NCBI RefSeq assembly: GCF_947492645.1
Contig: NZ_CANLMZ010000003.1
Location: 62,001-126,000 of the forward strand
From: an uncultured Pontibacter sp.
GTDB lineage: Bacteria; Bacteroidota; Bacteroidia; Cytophagales; Hymenobacteraceae
Reading direction: 5' to 3'
DNA length: 64,000 nucleotides
Notes under the pieces: generated by a model
Told to the model about the DNA's origin: nothing
Database searches by the model: none
Seen by the model: only the letters and a program-made list of their open reading frames with translations
Position numbers and translations under genes: made by a program
Shown: positions 19,734 through 28,752 of the stretch, in pieces
How positions within the stretch are numbered: the first letter of the stretch is position 1
Layout: each line of letters opens with the position of its first letter

Positions 19734-20648
19734 CTAGAGTTTCTCCATGAGCACCTTATACAGGGCTACCATACTTTCAATATCTTTTTTATGAACGATC
19801 TCGTCAGGAGTATGCACATTATCTTCGGGGGCGCCTACAAAGCACCAGTCCCAGGGGTAAGCGCTATGCTGCAGCTCTTTAGCGTCGCTGCCTCCTGCTC
19901 CTTCTACCTCCAGTTGGTAAGGCACTCCAGCTTCTTTGGCTATACCAATAATCTTCTGTACATAGGCACGCCGTGGTATCAGGCTGTCACGCATCGAGAC
20001 AACAACTCCTTTACCCGGCTGCACACCTTCTGTAACCCAGGTTATATCGGATACGATAGCCTGCTTCACGCCGTAATTTTCGTAGATATACTTTGCCAGG
20101 TAAGCAACCGAGCCGCCACCGTGCTCTTCCCAGCAACTAAACGCTATAATGCCGTTCTCCAGCGTCTCAGCTACTTTAAGGGCGCTCCAAACACCCAGGC
20201 GGTTGTCCATGTAGCAGCTTTGCACCGTTTCTTCTGTTTCCCTGAAATCGCATTTAAACACCAGCTCTGTGCCGCGCTCAATCTCCCGATGATAATCGTA
20301 ATGTATCTCCCCTTCCTCCTCGTTGTAGTTAAGGGTGCACTCAATTTTACCCTGGCTGTCTTCTCCAACCAGTTTATAACCGGTTTCCAGGTTTGGCCCG
20401 CCTATTCTCACCAATTGTTTGCCATAGCGCACAGTAAAGCCTATAGAGTCCATGTGCGCGAAAATAGCCGCGCGGGGCTCACCAAATATAAGCAGAATGC
20501 AATCCTGAAACTCCTCTCCTGACACGATGGTTGGCTGCACTTTCCATTGAACTTTATGCTGTTCTATGTAGTTTAGCAGAAATTCTGAAAGGTTTTTTTC
20601 GTTACCTGAAGGGGCATGTATTCGGCAAAGCTGTTCTAGAAGTCTCAT
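19734..20648 (-). CDS. M42-like zinc aminopeptidase
   Basis: This 304-residue protein has the metal-ligand pattern of the M20/M28/M42 clan: AHMDSIGF (His-x-Asp), YMDNRLGV, the catalytic and metal glutamates in CWEEHGGGS, an aspartate in SDITWVTEG, and a C-terminal histidine in [17 protein letters not shown] at the start resembles the SGxE opening of M42 deblocking or glutamyl aminopeptidases. It is somewhat shorter than typical M42 enzymes (about 350). A cytoplasmic aminopeptidase role is likely; substrate preference is not visible. A TACATTTG -7 candidate lies upstream at 20672-20679. Confidence 0.85.
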   Translation of the reverse strand: MRLLEQLCRIHAPSGNEKNLSEFLLNYIEQHKVQWKVQPTIVSGEEFQDCILLIFGEPRAAIFAHMDSIGFTVRYGKQLVRIGGPNLETGYKLVGEDSQGKIECTLNYNEEEGEIHYDYHREIERGTELVFKCDFRETEETVQSCYMDNRLGVWSALKVAETLENGIIAFSCWEEHGGGSVAYLAKYIYENYGVKQAIVSDITWVTEGVQPGKGVVVSMRDSLIPRRAYVQKIIGIAKEAGVPYQLEVEGAGGSDAKELQHSAYPWDWCFVGAPEDNVHTPDEIVHKKDIESMVALYKVLMEKL

Positions 20649-20671
20649 AAGTAATTTCCTTTTTTGGAATT

Positions 20672-20679
20672 CAAATGTA
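20672..20679 (-). promoter_or_regulatory. Candidate -7 element of the M42-like peptidase gene
   Basis: Minus-strand TACATTTG fits TAnnTTTG, 24 bp before the ATG. No clear -33 TTG is seen. Confidence 0.4.
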
Positions 20680-20760
20680 ATATAATTGTTGTACTTTTAG
20701 AACCTACGGTTTTGAGCCCGGGGACATAGCAAAGCAGCACAGAAATTTCATACTTTATAC

Positions 20761-22005
20761 ATGAAGAAATTCTTTTTCACCATCTTCGTACTTAGTTCAT
20801 CATTGCTTGCAGTCGCACAATCACCTACCGATACCACGGCTATGCGCCATGTTACCATCGAGTCTATTGAGGTAATACCGGAAGCAACGAGGGTAAAAGG
20901 CATGCTGCTGCTTAACAAGGATGTGCAGTATGAGCTGGAAGGCGCTGTAGACAACATGTATAACTTTAAGTATGAACTGGCCGAAAAGCAGTTTAAATCT
21001 ATACGCCGCCGCTACCCGGACCACCCGCTGCCATACTTTTTAATGGGCCTGAGCCAATGGTGGAAAATTGTGCCCACCAATATCCAAACGCTACAGCACG
21101 ATGATCTTTTCTTTTCTTATATGGACTCTACCATACAAAAGGCAGAGAAGATGTATGATAAAGACGAAAAAGACTTTGAAGCTTCTTTTTTTCTGGCTGC
21201 AGCTTACGGTTTTACGGCCCGCCTGCACTCTGAGCGCAGCAACTGGCGCAAAGCCACAGTAGCCAGCAAGCGGTCTCTGGAGTACATGGAGCGTGCCAAA
21301 GCAGGCAATGGTCTTAGCCCCGAGTTCTTATTTGGTGAGGCGTTGTTTAACTACTACTCTGTCTGGATACACGAAAACTATACGATGCTGCGCCCGATAC
21401 TTGCTTTTTTCCCGAATGGAGATAAGCGATTGGGCTTAAAGCAATTGCGCTATGTGGCAAATACCGGTTTTTATACCGGCACAGAGTCTAAAACCTTCCT
21501 GATGAAGATATACTCGAACGAGGAAGGTAATTTAAAAGAGGCCTTAAAAGTATCGCAGGATCTGGCTTTGAAGTACCCGGACAATGCTTACTTCCAGCGC
21601 TTTTATGCACGGTTGCTTTTTGTGCAGGGCCATTTCACCAGGGCAGAGCGCATTTCAGAGGACATACTTGCAAAGCTAGACCAGAAAATGCCTGGCTACG
21701 AAGCGGTTAGTGGCCGTTACGCCTCTTACATTTTAGCTTACATCAGCCAAAACAAATACCGCGATCTGGATAAGGCTAAAAAATATTACCAGGACGCTAT
21801 CATGTATGCAGAAATGAGCAACGAGCGTGAGTCTGGTTATTTTGTGAACTCTTACTTAAACCTGGCCAGGATAGCAGATCAACAAAAAGACAAATCAACA
21901 GCTAAGCGTTATTATACTGTTGTGCTGCAACAAACAGATGACAAGAAGTCTGCTAACTACAAAGAGGCTAAAAAGTATCTAAAAGAAAACAAAAAGGTTA
22001 AATAA
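20761..22005 (+). CDS. Exported TPR-repeat protein
   Basis: This 414-residue protein has a signal peptide (MKKFFFTIFVLSSSLLAVAQ). The rest is helical with several TPR-like units, for example NFKYELAEKQFKSIRRRYPD, LKEALKVSQDLALKYPDNAY, HFTRAERISEDILAKL and LDKAKKYYQDAIMYAEMS. It is probably a periplasmic or outer-membrane-facing scaffold. Its 3' end overlaps the convergent glycosyltransferase gene by 8 bp, so the two transcripts collide. No catalytic motif is visible and I cannot assign a partner. Confidence 0.85.
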   Translation: MKKFFFTIFVLSSSLLAVAQSPTDTTAMRHVTIESIEVIPEATRVKGMLLLNKDVQYELEGAVDNMYNFKYELAEKQFKSIRRRYPDHPLPYFLMGLSQWWKIVPTNIQTLQHDDLFFSYMDSTIQKAEKMYDKDEKDFEASFFLAAAYGFTARLHSERSNWRKATVASKRSLEYMERAKAGNGLSPEFLFGEALFNYYSVWIHENYTMLRPILAFFPNGDKRLGLKQLRYVANTGFYTGTESKTFLMKIYSNEEGNLKEALKVSQDLALKYPDNAYFQRFYARLLFVQGHFTRAERISEDILAKLDQKMPGYEAVSGRYASYILAYISQNKYRDLDKAKKYYQDAIMYAEMSNERESGYFVNSYLNLARIADQQKDKSTAKRYYTVVLQQTDDKKSANYKEAKKYLKENKKVK

Positions 22006-23056
22006 ACAGCTTTAGAAACGTTGCCTGGTGCGCTTGAAGGCTATACTTTTCAGTTACCCACAATTTGCCAGCAGCTCCCATCTTGCATCGCAGATCAGCA
22101 TTTAAAAGTAACTGCTCCAGGCTATTGTACCATTCCAGTTCTGTAGCACAAGTATAACCTGCTGTACCCGGCACCGCCTCTGTGTTTGCTCCTACAGCAG
22201 CAACTACCGCAGGTATGCCCAATGCCATATACTGCAATGCTTTAAAAGCGCATTTTCCTTTTGCCCATACTGTATCGGGCAAAGGCATTACGCCAACATG
22301 AAACTGCAGCAAATCTTCAATCTCCGTTTCTGGCTGCCAGGGTTTAAATAACAGCGAGCGTAGTTTTATGTCCGGTGCCTTATCGGCAATCACAACAAAA
22401 TCGAAATCATACTTTCTCTCCAGCTGTTGCAATACAGGCTCCAGCAGCTTCAGGTATGGCAACGTCGAATGTGAGCCAGTCCAGCCTATAACTATTCTTT
22501 CTGCAGCTTGATTTTTGACTTGGTTATACTTGGTAAGATCTACTGTAGTGGGCAAGTATACCACCTGCTGGCTAAATTGCTGCGCATAGCTTTTCAAATA
22601 CCTGTTCCCTGCGCTGATTTTATAACTCCAGGCACATATTCGGGCAACGTTACCATGCTGTTTATACCTGGTAGCTCCTTTGTTTTCTTCTGAGGTGTTC
22701 TCTAACCAAATAGCATCATCAAAATCGAAAATCAACTTTTTACGGTATACTTTCGCAGCCATCCATTCAAACCAGGGTGGGCCTACAGGTATGGTTTCAC
22801 GATGTATAAACACAAAGTCATAGGCTGGCAACTTTGCAAGTAAAATTATCCTTCGGGCTAACCCTTTAATAACTCCAACAGCTTTCTGCAACAAGTGGCC
22901 TTCTTTGTAAAGTATAGCCCATGTAGCGTTATCCCAAAATGGGGCAAGTTTATACTTTATACTTCGAGCTGGTAGGTATGGCAAAAATTGCTCTACCCGG
23001 AAACGCTGCGAAGCCGCTTTACCTTTTGGATAAGGCACTACAAAAAGCACTTTCAT
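21998..23056 (-). CDS. GT4-like glycosyltransferase (polysaccharide locus)
   Basis: This 352-residue protein opens MKVLFVVPYPKGKAASQRFR, contains DFDDAIWL and IVIGWTGSHSTLPYL, and ends with GKCAFKALQYMALGIPAVVAAVG, the nucleotide-sugar binding region of GT4 (group 1) transferases. It is last of three overlapping glycosyltransferase genes on the minus strand (4-bp overlap with the one before). It should add a sugar to a surface polysaccharide repeat on the cytoplasmic face of the membrane. Donor and acceptor are unknown. Confidence 0.88.
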   Translation of the reverse strand: MKVLFVVPYPKGKAASQRFRVEQFLPYLPARSIKYKLAPFWDNATWAILYKEGHLLQKAVGVIKGLARRIILLAKLPAYDFVFIHRETIPVGPPWFEWMAAKVYRKKLIFDFDDAIWLENTSEENKGATRYKQHGNVARICAWSYKISAGNRYLKSYAQQFSQQVVYLPTTVDLTKYNQVKNQAAERIVIGWTGSHSTLPYLKLLEPVLQQLERKYDFDFVVIADKAPDIKLRSLLFKPWQPETEIEDLLQFHVGVMPLPDTVWAKGKCAFKALQYMALGIPAVVAAVGANTEAVPGTAGYTCATELEWYNSLEQLLLNADLRCKMGAAGKLWVTEKYSLQAHQATFLKLFI

Positions 23057-24273
23057 ACCTTGTCCTCCGCTGCAGCGCCTCCAAAAAAATAGTCGAAAGC
23101 TTCCTGCAGCCTCTCCAGCGATCTATACTTCAGCGCGAGCTTGGGAATTTCCTGGCGGTGCTGCGGGTCTTTAATGATGTTAACAACTTGAGTTATTGCC
23201 TTCTCCACGCTTCCCTTTTGCTTTAAATTGAATAGTGCGCCTCCACCCTCTCGTTTTATAATGTCGCTATCGTCGCCAACCCCTTCAGTTAAAAGCACAG
23301 GCAAGCCGTTAGCCCAATACTCTCCTATTTTAACCGGGGATAAAGCTGCTTTTGATTGTCCTGCTTTATAAGTAGCAAAGGCAAGATCAGCGGCAGATAA
23401 CCAGGCAGGAACTTCTTTATGTGGCACTTGCCCTACAAATACTGAATCTGAATTTATACTTTGTGCACTTAACCAAGTATAAATCTCTTCTTTTGGTTGA
23501 GGAGTAAGTATAATTAGCCTGAATGATGGAATTAAGCGAAAGCATTCCTCATAAATCTTGAAAGCCTCCTGCTCCAAGTATAAACCGCCATACTTGCCCA
23601 CATAGATTCCTATGAATTTTTCTTGCCATTTAAGCACTTCCCTTACCCTGTTTCTTTGCTGCTCATTAAAGCTAAAAGTATCAAAATCTACTGCACAAGG
23701 GGCCACATACATCCTCGTAGCTGGGACACCTTCTCCAATTAATTGTTTTGCATAGTTGTACGTAACAGGTATAAGCCCCGCAGCAGTCTTTTTTTGCTTA
23801 GCTTCCCAATATTTCTGAAAAATAAACTTCAATCCATATCTGTTCCAAATCCCTGAATCCAGCATATAAGCTGCATGGGGCTCAAAAAGGGTTACATAGT
23901 ATGGCAACTTTGTACTTTTCCATACTTTGTAGGCTAACGCACCGGAAGGAGCGCCATGGGCAAAAAGCATATTTACTTTATGTTTAGCAGCAATAGTGGC
24001 TACTTCTTTTGGGAAATAGATAAAGTCGCTTACTTTAGTCAACACTTTATCATTCCTATATTTTGGGCTTAAAGTATAATGCTCACATTTAGGCAGCAGA
24101 GTAAGGTTATATGTATCGTTCTTTGTACTGCTACCTCGCTCTATAGTGCATAAAACAACTTTATCTACTCTATCAGAAGCTTGAAATACCCGAAGCCAAG
24201 GCAGGATAGTTGCTTTGGTTAATCCATCATGTATACTCCAGTAGCCAATAAATATAATTCGCAACTTATCCAT
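23053..24273 (-). CDS. GT4-like glycosyltransferase (polysaccharide locus)
   Basis: This 406-residue protein has an N-terminal Rossmann half (IIFIGYWSIHDGLTKATILPWL) and a C-terminal donor-binding half with FIGIYVGKYGGLYLEQEAF and LSPVKIGEYWANGLPVLLTEGVGD. It is middle of a three-gene set, overlapping its neighbours by 8 and 4 bp, so translation is coupled. The GC content is lower than in the housekeeping part. A transferase for surface glycan assembly is the best reading; the linkage is unknown. Confidence 0.85.
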   Translation of the reverse strand: MDKLRIIFIGYWSIHDGLTKATILPWLRVFQASDRVDKVVLCTIERGSSTKNDTYNLTLLPKCEHYTLSPKYRNDKVLTKVSDFIYFPKEVATIAAKHKVNMLFAHGAPSGALAYKVWKSTKLPYYVTLFEPHAAYMLDSGIWNRYGLKFIFQKYWEAKQKKTAAGLIPVTYNYAKQLIGEGVPATRMYVAPCAVDFDTFSFNEQQRNRVREVLKWQEKFIGIYVGKYGGLYLEQEAFKIYEECFRLIPSFRLIILTPQPKEEIYTWLSAQSINSDSVFVGQVPHKEVPAWLSAADLAFATYKAGQSKAALSPVKIGEYWANGLPVLLTEGVGDDSDIIKREGGGALFNLKQKGSVEKAITQVVNIIKDPQHRQEIPKLALKYRSLERLQEAFDYFFGGAAAEDKV

Positions 24274-25480
24274 TACTAGTCGAGTCCTCTATCACATTTA
24301 TTAGGCGCTGCATATGCACCTCAAAAGAGAATCTGGTTTTTAGGAGCGTTTCAATAGCCCTGCTGTTAACCAGTTCCTGCCCTCTATGCTGAAACAGAAA
24401 CTGCAGTTTATCTATACAGTCTGCCACATCTCCAGTTTTAAACAAGTGCCCTATCTCCTGCCTGCTGATCACTTCCTGATTTGGTTTTATATCAGAAGCA
24501 AGTACTATTGCCCTTTGCTGGAGTGCCTCCAATATGACCAAAGGAAGCCCTTCTACAAATGAGGGTATAACTACCAGGTCACATTGGCGCATATATTTCA
24601 ATACTTTCTTATTAGGAAGTAAGCCCGTTATAGTCACGTAAGGGAGCAAGCCATTTGTTAAAACCAATTCAGATAATCTATCTTTCTGGCTACCCTCCCC
24701 CACTACCAGCACCTGAACTTGCTCTGGCTTAAGCTGCTTAAGTCTTATCCACTTCTGCAGAGGATCTAGAAACCACAATTGTCCTTTTGATGCCTCAATT
24801 CTTCCGGGAAGCAATATGGTAAATACTTGTGTGCCTTGCAGTTTACGTTCACTCTCTCTTGTGTGCTTTGTATTTAACTCAATATTTTCAACACTATCTA
24901 ATGCATTATAAATTACTCTATTGTTATTTAATTTAATTAGATGCAGTTGTATATCATTCTTTACAGCCTCGGAGACAAATATATGGCCATAATCGAACAG
25001 ATTAGCCAATCGCTTATTAAGTATGTTTATTAACTTTCGCTTCCAGGAGTTTAAGGGGTGCTCAGCATACTGCGTTATATGAAAGTATTGCCAAAGCTTA
25101 CAGTTGTTTCCTCTAAAGCCTAAAAGCATTACCAAACGCATGATAAAATGCGCAAGCGGTGCATGTGCAAATATTACTAGAGGGCCTTTGCTTCTTATGT
25201 GCTTCCTTACTTTAAGGGCAACTGGAAGTGATAACCTTAGCGCTCTGACTGAAAGGTAGGGATCTTCTTGCTTTAGCTCAACTACATCCTCAGAGGGTAA
25301 CAGAGGCGCAAATGCAACTAAGATAGCTTTGTCAGCTTTTGTCAAAACTATTAATTTTATGCTATACTCTTTACTTAGGAGCGAGTTAATTTGTAACAGC
25401 ACTTGTTTAGAGATACCTTCATGTGTAATTGCAGGCACAACAAAAACAATGGTCGGTTTTTGACTTAAGGCTTCTCTCAA
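24266..25480 (-). CDS. GT4-like glycosyltransferase (polysaccharide locus)
   Basis: This 404-residue protein opens TIVFVVPAITHEGISKQVLLQ, has FTILLPGRIEASKGQLWFLDP (donor-domain start) and VVIPSFVEGLPLVILEALQQR, the E-x7-E region of GT4 transferases. It is first of the three overlapping minus-strand genes. Only 51 AT-rich bp separate it from the divergent polysialyltransferase-like gene, so the promoters for both directions must fit there. The DNA is clearly AT-richer than the flanks, as often seen in variable polysaccharide loci. Confidence 0.88.
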   Translation of the reverse strand: MREALSQKPTIVFVVPAITHEGISKQVLLQINSLLSKEYSIKLIVLTKADKAILVAFAPLLPSEDVVELKQEDPYLSVRALRLSLPVALKVRKHIRSKGPLVIFAHAPLAHFIMRLVMLLGFRGNNCKLWQYFHITQYAEHPLNSWKRKLINILNKRLANLFDYGHIFVSEAVKNDIQLHLIKLNNNRVIYNALDSVENIELNTKHTRESERKLQGTQVFTILLPGRIEASKGQLWFLDPLQKWIRLKQLKPEQVQVLVVGEGSQKDRLSELVLTNGLLPYVTITGLLPNKKVLKYMRQCDLVVIPSFVEGLPLVILEALQQRAIVLASDIKPNQEVISRQEIGHLFKTGDVADCIDKLQFLFQHRGQELVNSRAIETLLKTRFSFEVHMQRLINVIEDSTSNG

Positions 25481-25531
25481 ACGGATTCTAAAATATTTAT
25501 TAAATATAGTTATTTATCTACTTTTCAACAG

Positions 25532-26776
25532 ATGCTCAGCAAACCAAAAATCATCTTTGTAGGCGACTATAGCAGAGAAGACTATGTTAAGTTGCTAGAG
25601 GCATCTAAAGATTACTGCGAATTTTACTTTCTATATTACACCTCTCCTAACGAAGAAAAAAGCAATTTTTATAAAAGTTACGGATATGCTATTTACTGGA
25701 AGAACTTTACAAGTGCACAGCAATTATTACAGAAAATATGCCCTTCCAAAGTTGTATTCCTATACATTGAGTCTTACAACCATGTGGTGCTAAACTTAGC
25801 ATGTAAATCTTTCAACATACCCACTTACCAATTGGAGCATGGTTTGCGTGCAGATTATGTTGTAGGTTTTGACCCTAAGTTTAGTCCGAGCTTGCCAGTA
25901 CCCTACATTCAGAGGTTAAAGTCGAAAGCCAGGTTATTGCTTCAGATATCCAGCAAAATTAAAAGCAGGCTTTTTCTGCTGAACAGTATAAAATTATTGC
26001 CAAAAGAAGCTGCTGATTTCGCGCGGGAATTTATACTTGTAAGAAAGAAACACAACTTCTTAGAAACAAGCAGAAGGGTAGCATCTTATAAACGTATACC
26101 TCAAATCTACATTTCATTCAGCCATAATATTTTCAAGATACATCAAAAAGAGGAAAACCTACCGATTAATACAAAAGTGCATTTCATTGGTGTTCCTTAC
26201 TTTGACCATCTGGCAAAAATAAAGGAAGCAGAAGAAATTAAAGCTGTTCTATTTATTGATCAGCCTTTAGCTGAACAGAGCTTACTTGGCTGGACAAAGG
26301 AACTCAAACATAGTTTTTCAAAACAGCTCGTCACTATTTGTAATGCGCTTGGATATACCTTATTAGTTAAACTGCACCCAGTTCAAGATAAAGCCGGATG
26401 GGCTGCTCTCTCTCAAAATCACGACTTAAAATTGATAAGTGATTCTGACATTGATTGGTATGCACCTCGTGTTCGTATAGTTTTTGGCTTCTACTCCACC
26501 TATCTTTTACCATTTGCAGCTTTAAAACATATAACCCTACTCACCTATGAAAAGCATCCGGTTGGTAAATTAATGGTTTCTAAACCGTTTACCGATGCAG
26601 GTGTGGCTTATCCTATCTTTAATCTTGAAGATTTATATAATGTTTTATCAGGTAGCTGCAAAATACACCGGGACCAACTATCTTTTAAAGCTAAATTTAC
26701 AGAAGACTGGCTCTACCGTTTTGATGGCAACAGCGGAGCAAGATTAAGAGATATCTTACTGAGCCAGGATAATTAA
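25532..26776 (+). CDS. Polysialyltransferase-like (GT52-type) putative glycosyltransferase
   Basis: This 414-residue protein resembles the alpha-2,8-polysialyltransferase family in layout. It has an N-terminal Rossmann half (IIFVGDYSREDYVKLLE), a central TYQLEHGLRADYVVG, the segment LLVKLHPVQDKAGWAAL with the conserved Lys-x-His-Pro of this group, and FGFYSTYLLPFAAL. Recognition is by motif pattern only, so the donor sugar may not be sialic acid; no sialic acid synthesis genes are in the window. It is followed after 12 bp by a methyltransferase gene. The last 12 residues reappear in a gene scrap 0.95 kb downstream. Confidence 0.65.
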   Translation: MLSKPKIIFVGDYSREDYVKLLEASKDYCEFYFLYYTSPNEEKSNFYKSYGYAIYWKNFTSAQQLLQKICPSKVVFLYIESYNHVVLNLACKSFNIPTYQLEHGLRADYVVGFDPKFSPSLPVPYIQRLKSKARLLLQISSKIKSRLFLLNSIKLLPKEAADFAREFILVRKKHNFLETSRRVASYKRIPQIYISFSHNIFKIHQKEENLPINTKVHFIGVPYFDHLAKIKEAEEIKAVLFIDQPLAEQSLLGWTKELKHSFSKQLVTICNALGYTLLVKLHPVQDKAGWAALSQNHDLKLISDSDIDWYAPRVRIVFGFYSTYLLPFAALKHITLLTYEKHPVGKLMVSKPFTDAGVAYPIFNLEDLYNVLSGSCKIHRDQLSFKAKFTEDWLYRFDGNSGARLRDILLSQDN

Positions 26777-26788
26777 ATCAACCCATAC

Positions 26789-27694
26789 ATGGCAATCACC
26801 TCAGACAATGCTAAGCTTCTTTTTTACGCCAAGCAATTAGGAGCATCCTTCACCCAAACACTAATGTTGGGACGACTATGCTTAGGAGCCAAGCAAGATG
26901 ATATAACCAAGCACATTAATTTATTTAAGAACAGTACAAAAGCAATCAATGATGTGCAATTTGAGAACGAATATGCAGAACCTTTATTTGAGATTTTAGG
27001 TGCAACACTTGTTGATAGCATTGACAATTCAGGGTACGAGGGTGCTTCTATTATTCATGATATGAATGTACCTATTCCATTAGAGTATCAAAACAAATAT
27101 TCTGCTGTAGTAGATGGGGGAACACTCGAGCATATATTCAACTTTCCTGTTGCAATCAAGAATTGCATGGACGCATTAAAGGTAGGTGGTCATTTTATTG
27201 GCTTTACTCCTGCAAATAACACTTTTGGTCATGGTTTCTACCAGTTTAGCTCCGAACTTTTTTATAGAGTTTTCTGCAGTCAGAATGGATTTAAAATAAA
27301 AATGTTAGCAGCATATACAGGTGACGGCGGAGACTGGTATACCGTGGCGGATACGGAACAAGTAAAAAGCAGAGTGATGCTTACGAACGCGTTACCTACG
27401 CATCTTATTGTGATTGCTGAGAAAGTAGAAGCCAAAGCAGTGTTTTATGTTATGCCGCAGCAAACCGATTATCAATATGCATGGGATTTGTTTGAAGCCG
27501 ATAAACAAGGAACTCGAATAGAAAGAGATAGTAAACTTCTTTTCCTGTATAAAAAGGTTCTACCATCTAAAGCCAGGCTCTTACTTAGAAAAACATTCGA
27601 TTCTATATTCAACAGGCATCAAGTTATCGAAGGCATTGGCAAGGTAAACCCGAAATTCTTTAAGAAAGTTGATATCAACAACCCAGAAGTATAA
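26789..27694 (+). CDS. SAM-dependent methyltransferase-like protein
   Basis: This 301-residue protein has a degraded class I methyltransferase core: SAVVDGGTLEHIFNFPVAI (motif after strand 4), NCMDALKVGGHFIGFTPANN, and AAYTGDGGDWYTV. A glycine-rich motif I is weak near GATLVDSIDNSG. It is 12 bp after the polysialyltransferase-like gene in the same AT-rich block, suggesting modification of the glycan or its lipid carrier. The N-terminal 60 residues are an additional helical region. Catalytic competence is uncertain. Confidence 0.65.
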   Translation: MAITSDNAKLLFYAKQLGASFTQTLMLGRLCLGAKQDDITKHINLFKNSTKAINDVQFENEYAEPLFEILGATLVDSIDNSGYEGASIIHDMNVPIPLEYQNKYSAVVDGGTLEHIFNFPVAIKNCMDALKVGGHFIGFTPANNTFGHGFYQFSSELFYRVFCSQNGFKIKMLAAYTGDGGDWYTVADTEQVKSRVMLTNALPTHLIVIAEKVEAKAVFYVMPQQTDYQYAWDLFEADKQGTRIERDSKLLFLYKKVLPSKARLLLRKTFDSIFNRHQVIEGIGKVNPKFFKKVDINNPEV

Positions 27695-27706
27695 ACCATT
27701 AGTTGT

Positions 27707-27754
27707 AAGAGCGGAGAACGGCTACGGGATGTGCTGCTTAGCGACGAATTATAA
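27707..27754 (+). pseudogene. C-terminal remnant of a polysialyltransferase-like gene
   Basis: The frame reads KSGERLRDVLLSDEL followed by TAA. The intact gene 0.95 kb upstream ends NSGARLRDILLSQDN and stop. Ten of the last 14 residues agree, but the DNA differs and is more GC-rich (CGG CTA CGG). No start codon or upstream body remains. It looks like the tail of an older paralogue left when the AT-rich cassette replaced it. Confidence 0.7.
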
Positions 27755-27755
27755 C

Positions 27756-27787
27756 AAAAGAGGCTGCCCATGGGCAGCCTCTTTTTA
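27756..27787. terminator. Bidirectional terminator at the glycan cassette/UXS junction
   Basis: A perfect palindrome with 15-bp arms (27756-27770 and 27771-27785), built on GAGGCTGCCCA/TGGGCAGCCTC, has A-runs and T-runs on each side. It serves the convergent methyltransferase and UXS genes. Confidence 0.88.
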
Positions 27788-27789
27788 TT

Positions 27790-28752
27790 TTATACTTCCT
27801 GTGGCGTTGTTGCCGGGATTTTCTCTTTAAAGTACTCCAAGGTTCTTCTCAGGCCCTCGGCGCGGTCCACCTGCGGCTCCCATCCAAGTATGTCTTTGGC
27901 CTTGGCAATGTCCGGCTGGCGCTTCTGCGGGTCGTCCTTCGGCAGCGGCTGGTATTCCACCTTCAGCTCCACGCCGGTCAACTTGCAAATCTCCTCGGCA
28001 AACTCCTTGATCGTGATCTCTGATGGGTTGCCCACGTTTACCGGCAACGCGTAATCGCTTAGCAGCAGGCGGTAAATACCCTCCACCAGGTCGTCTACGT
28101 AGCAGAAAGAGCGTGTCTGGCTGCCGTCGCCGAAGATGCTTAATGGCTCCCCTCTTAGTGCCTGGCTCAGGAAAGCAGGCAGTACACGGCCATCATCCAG
28201 GCGCATGCGCGGACCATAAGTGTTGAAAATTCGTACAATGCGGGTTTCCAGGCCATGGTGCATATGGTAAGCCATTGTCATGGCCTCCTGGAAGCGCTTT
28301 GCCTCATCGTAACATCCACGCGGCCCAACTGGATTCACGTTACCCCAGTAGTCTTCCATCTGCGGATGAACCAGCGGATCACCGTATACTTCGGATGTAG
28401 AGGCGATCAGCATGCGCGCACCCTTGGCTTTTGCCAGGCCCAGCAAGTTGTGCGTACCCAAAGAGCCTACCTTCAACGTCTGGATCGGTATCTTCAGGTA
28501 GTCGATTGGGCTGGCTGGCGATGCAAAATGCAAAATGTAATCAAGCTTGCCCGGTACGTGAACGAACTTAGACACATCGTGGTGGTAAAACTCGAAATCC
28601 TCCAGTTTAAAAAGGTGCTCGATGTTTTCCAGGTTACCTGTGATCAGGTTATCCATGGCTATCACGTGGTAGCCTTCTTTTATAAATCTGTCACACAGGT
28701 GGGATCCAAGAAAGCCGGCCCCGCCCGTGATCAATACTCTTTTCTTTGTCAT
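27790..28752 (-). CDS. UDP-glucuronic acid decarboxylase (UDP-xylose synthase)
   Basis: This 320-residue short-chain dehydrogenase/reductase has [10 protein letters not shown] (NAD binding), [20 protein letters not shown], the catalytic YDEAK (Tyr-x-x-x-Lys) and [10 protein letters not shown]. This set is characteristic of UXS, which turns UDP-glucuronate into UDP-xylose. The ATG directly follows the stop of the UDP-glucose dehydrogenase gene (TAG then ATG), so the two consecutive enzymes are translationally coupled. The UDP-xylose would feed the glycosyltransferases nearby. The GC content and codon choice are higher than in the glycosyltransferase genes next door. Confidence 0.93.
   Translation of the reverse strand: MTKKRVLITGGAGFLGSHLCDRFIKEGYHVIAMDNLITGNLENIEHLFKLEDFEFYHHDVSKFVHVPGKLDYILHFASPASPIDYLKIPIQTLKVGSLGTHNLLGLAKAKGARMLIASTSEVYGDPLVHPQMEDYWGNVNPVGPRGCYDEAKRFQEAMTMAYHMHHGLETRIVRIFNTYGPRMRLDDGRVLPAFLSQALRGEPLSIFGDGSQTRSFCYVDDLVEGIYRLLLSDYALPVNVGNPSEITIKEFAEEICKLTGVELKVEYQPLPKDDPQKRQPDIAKAKDILGWEPQVDRAEGLRRTLEYFKEKIPATTPQEV

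Noticed and set aside
19677..20522. 281-codon plus-strand open frame opposite the M42-like peptidase
   Set aside because: The minus-strand frame has all metal ligands; the plus-strand product resembles nothing and begins inside the lipoprotein gene start.
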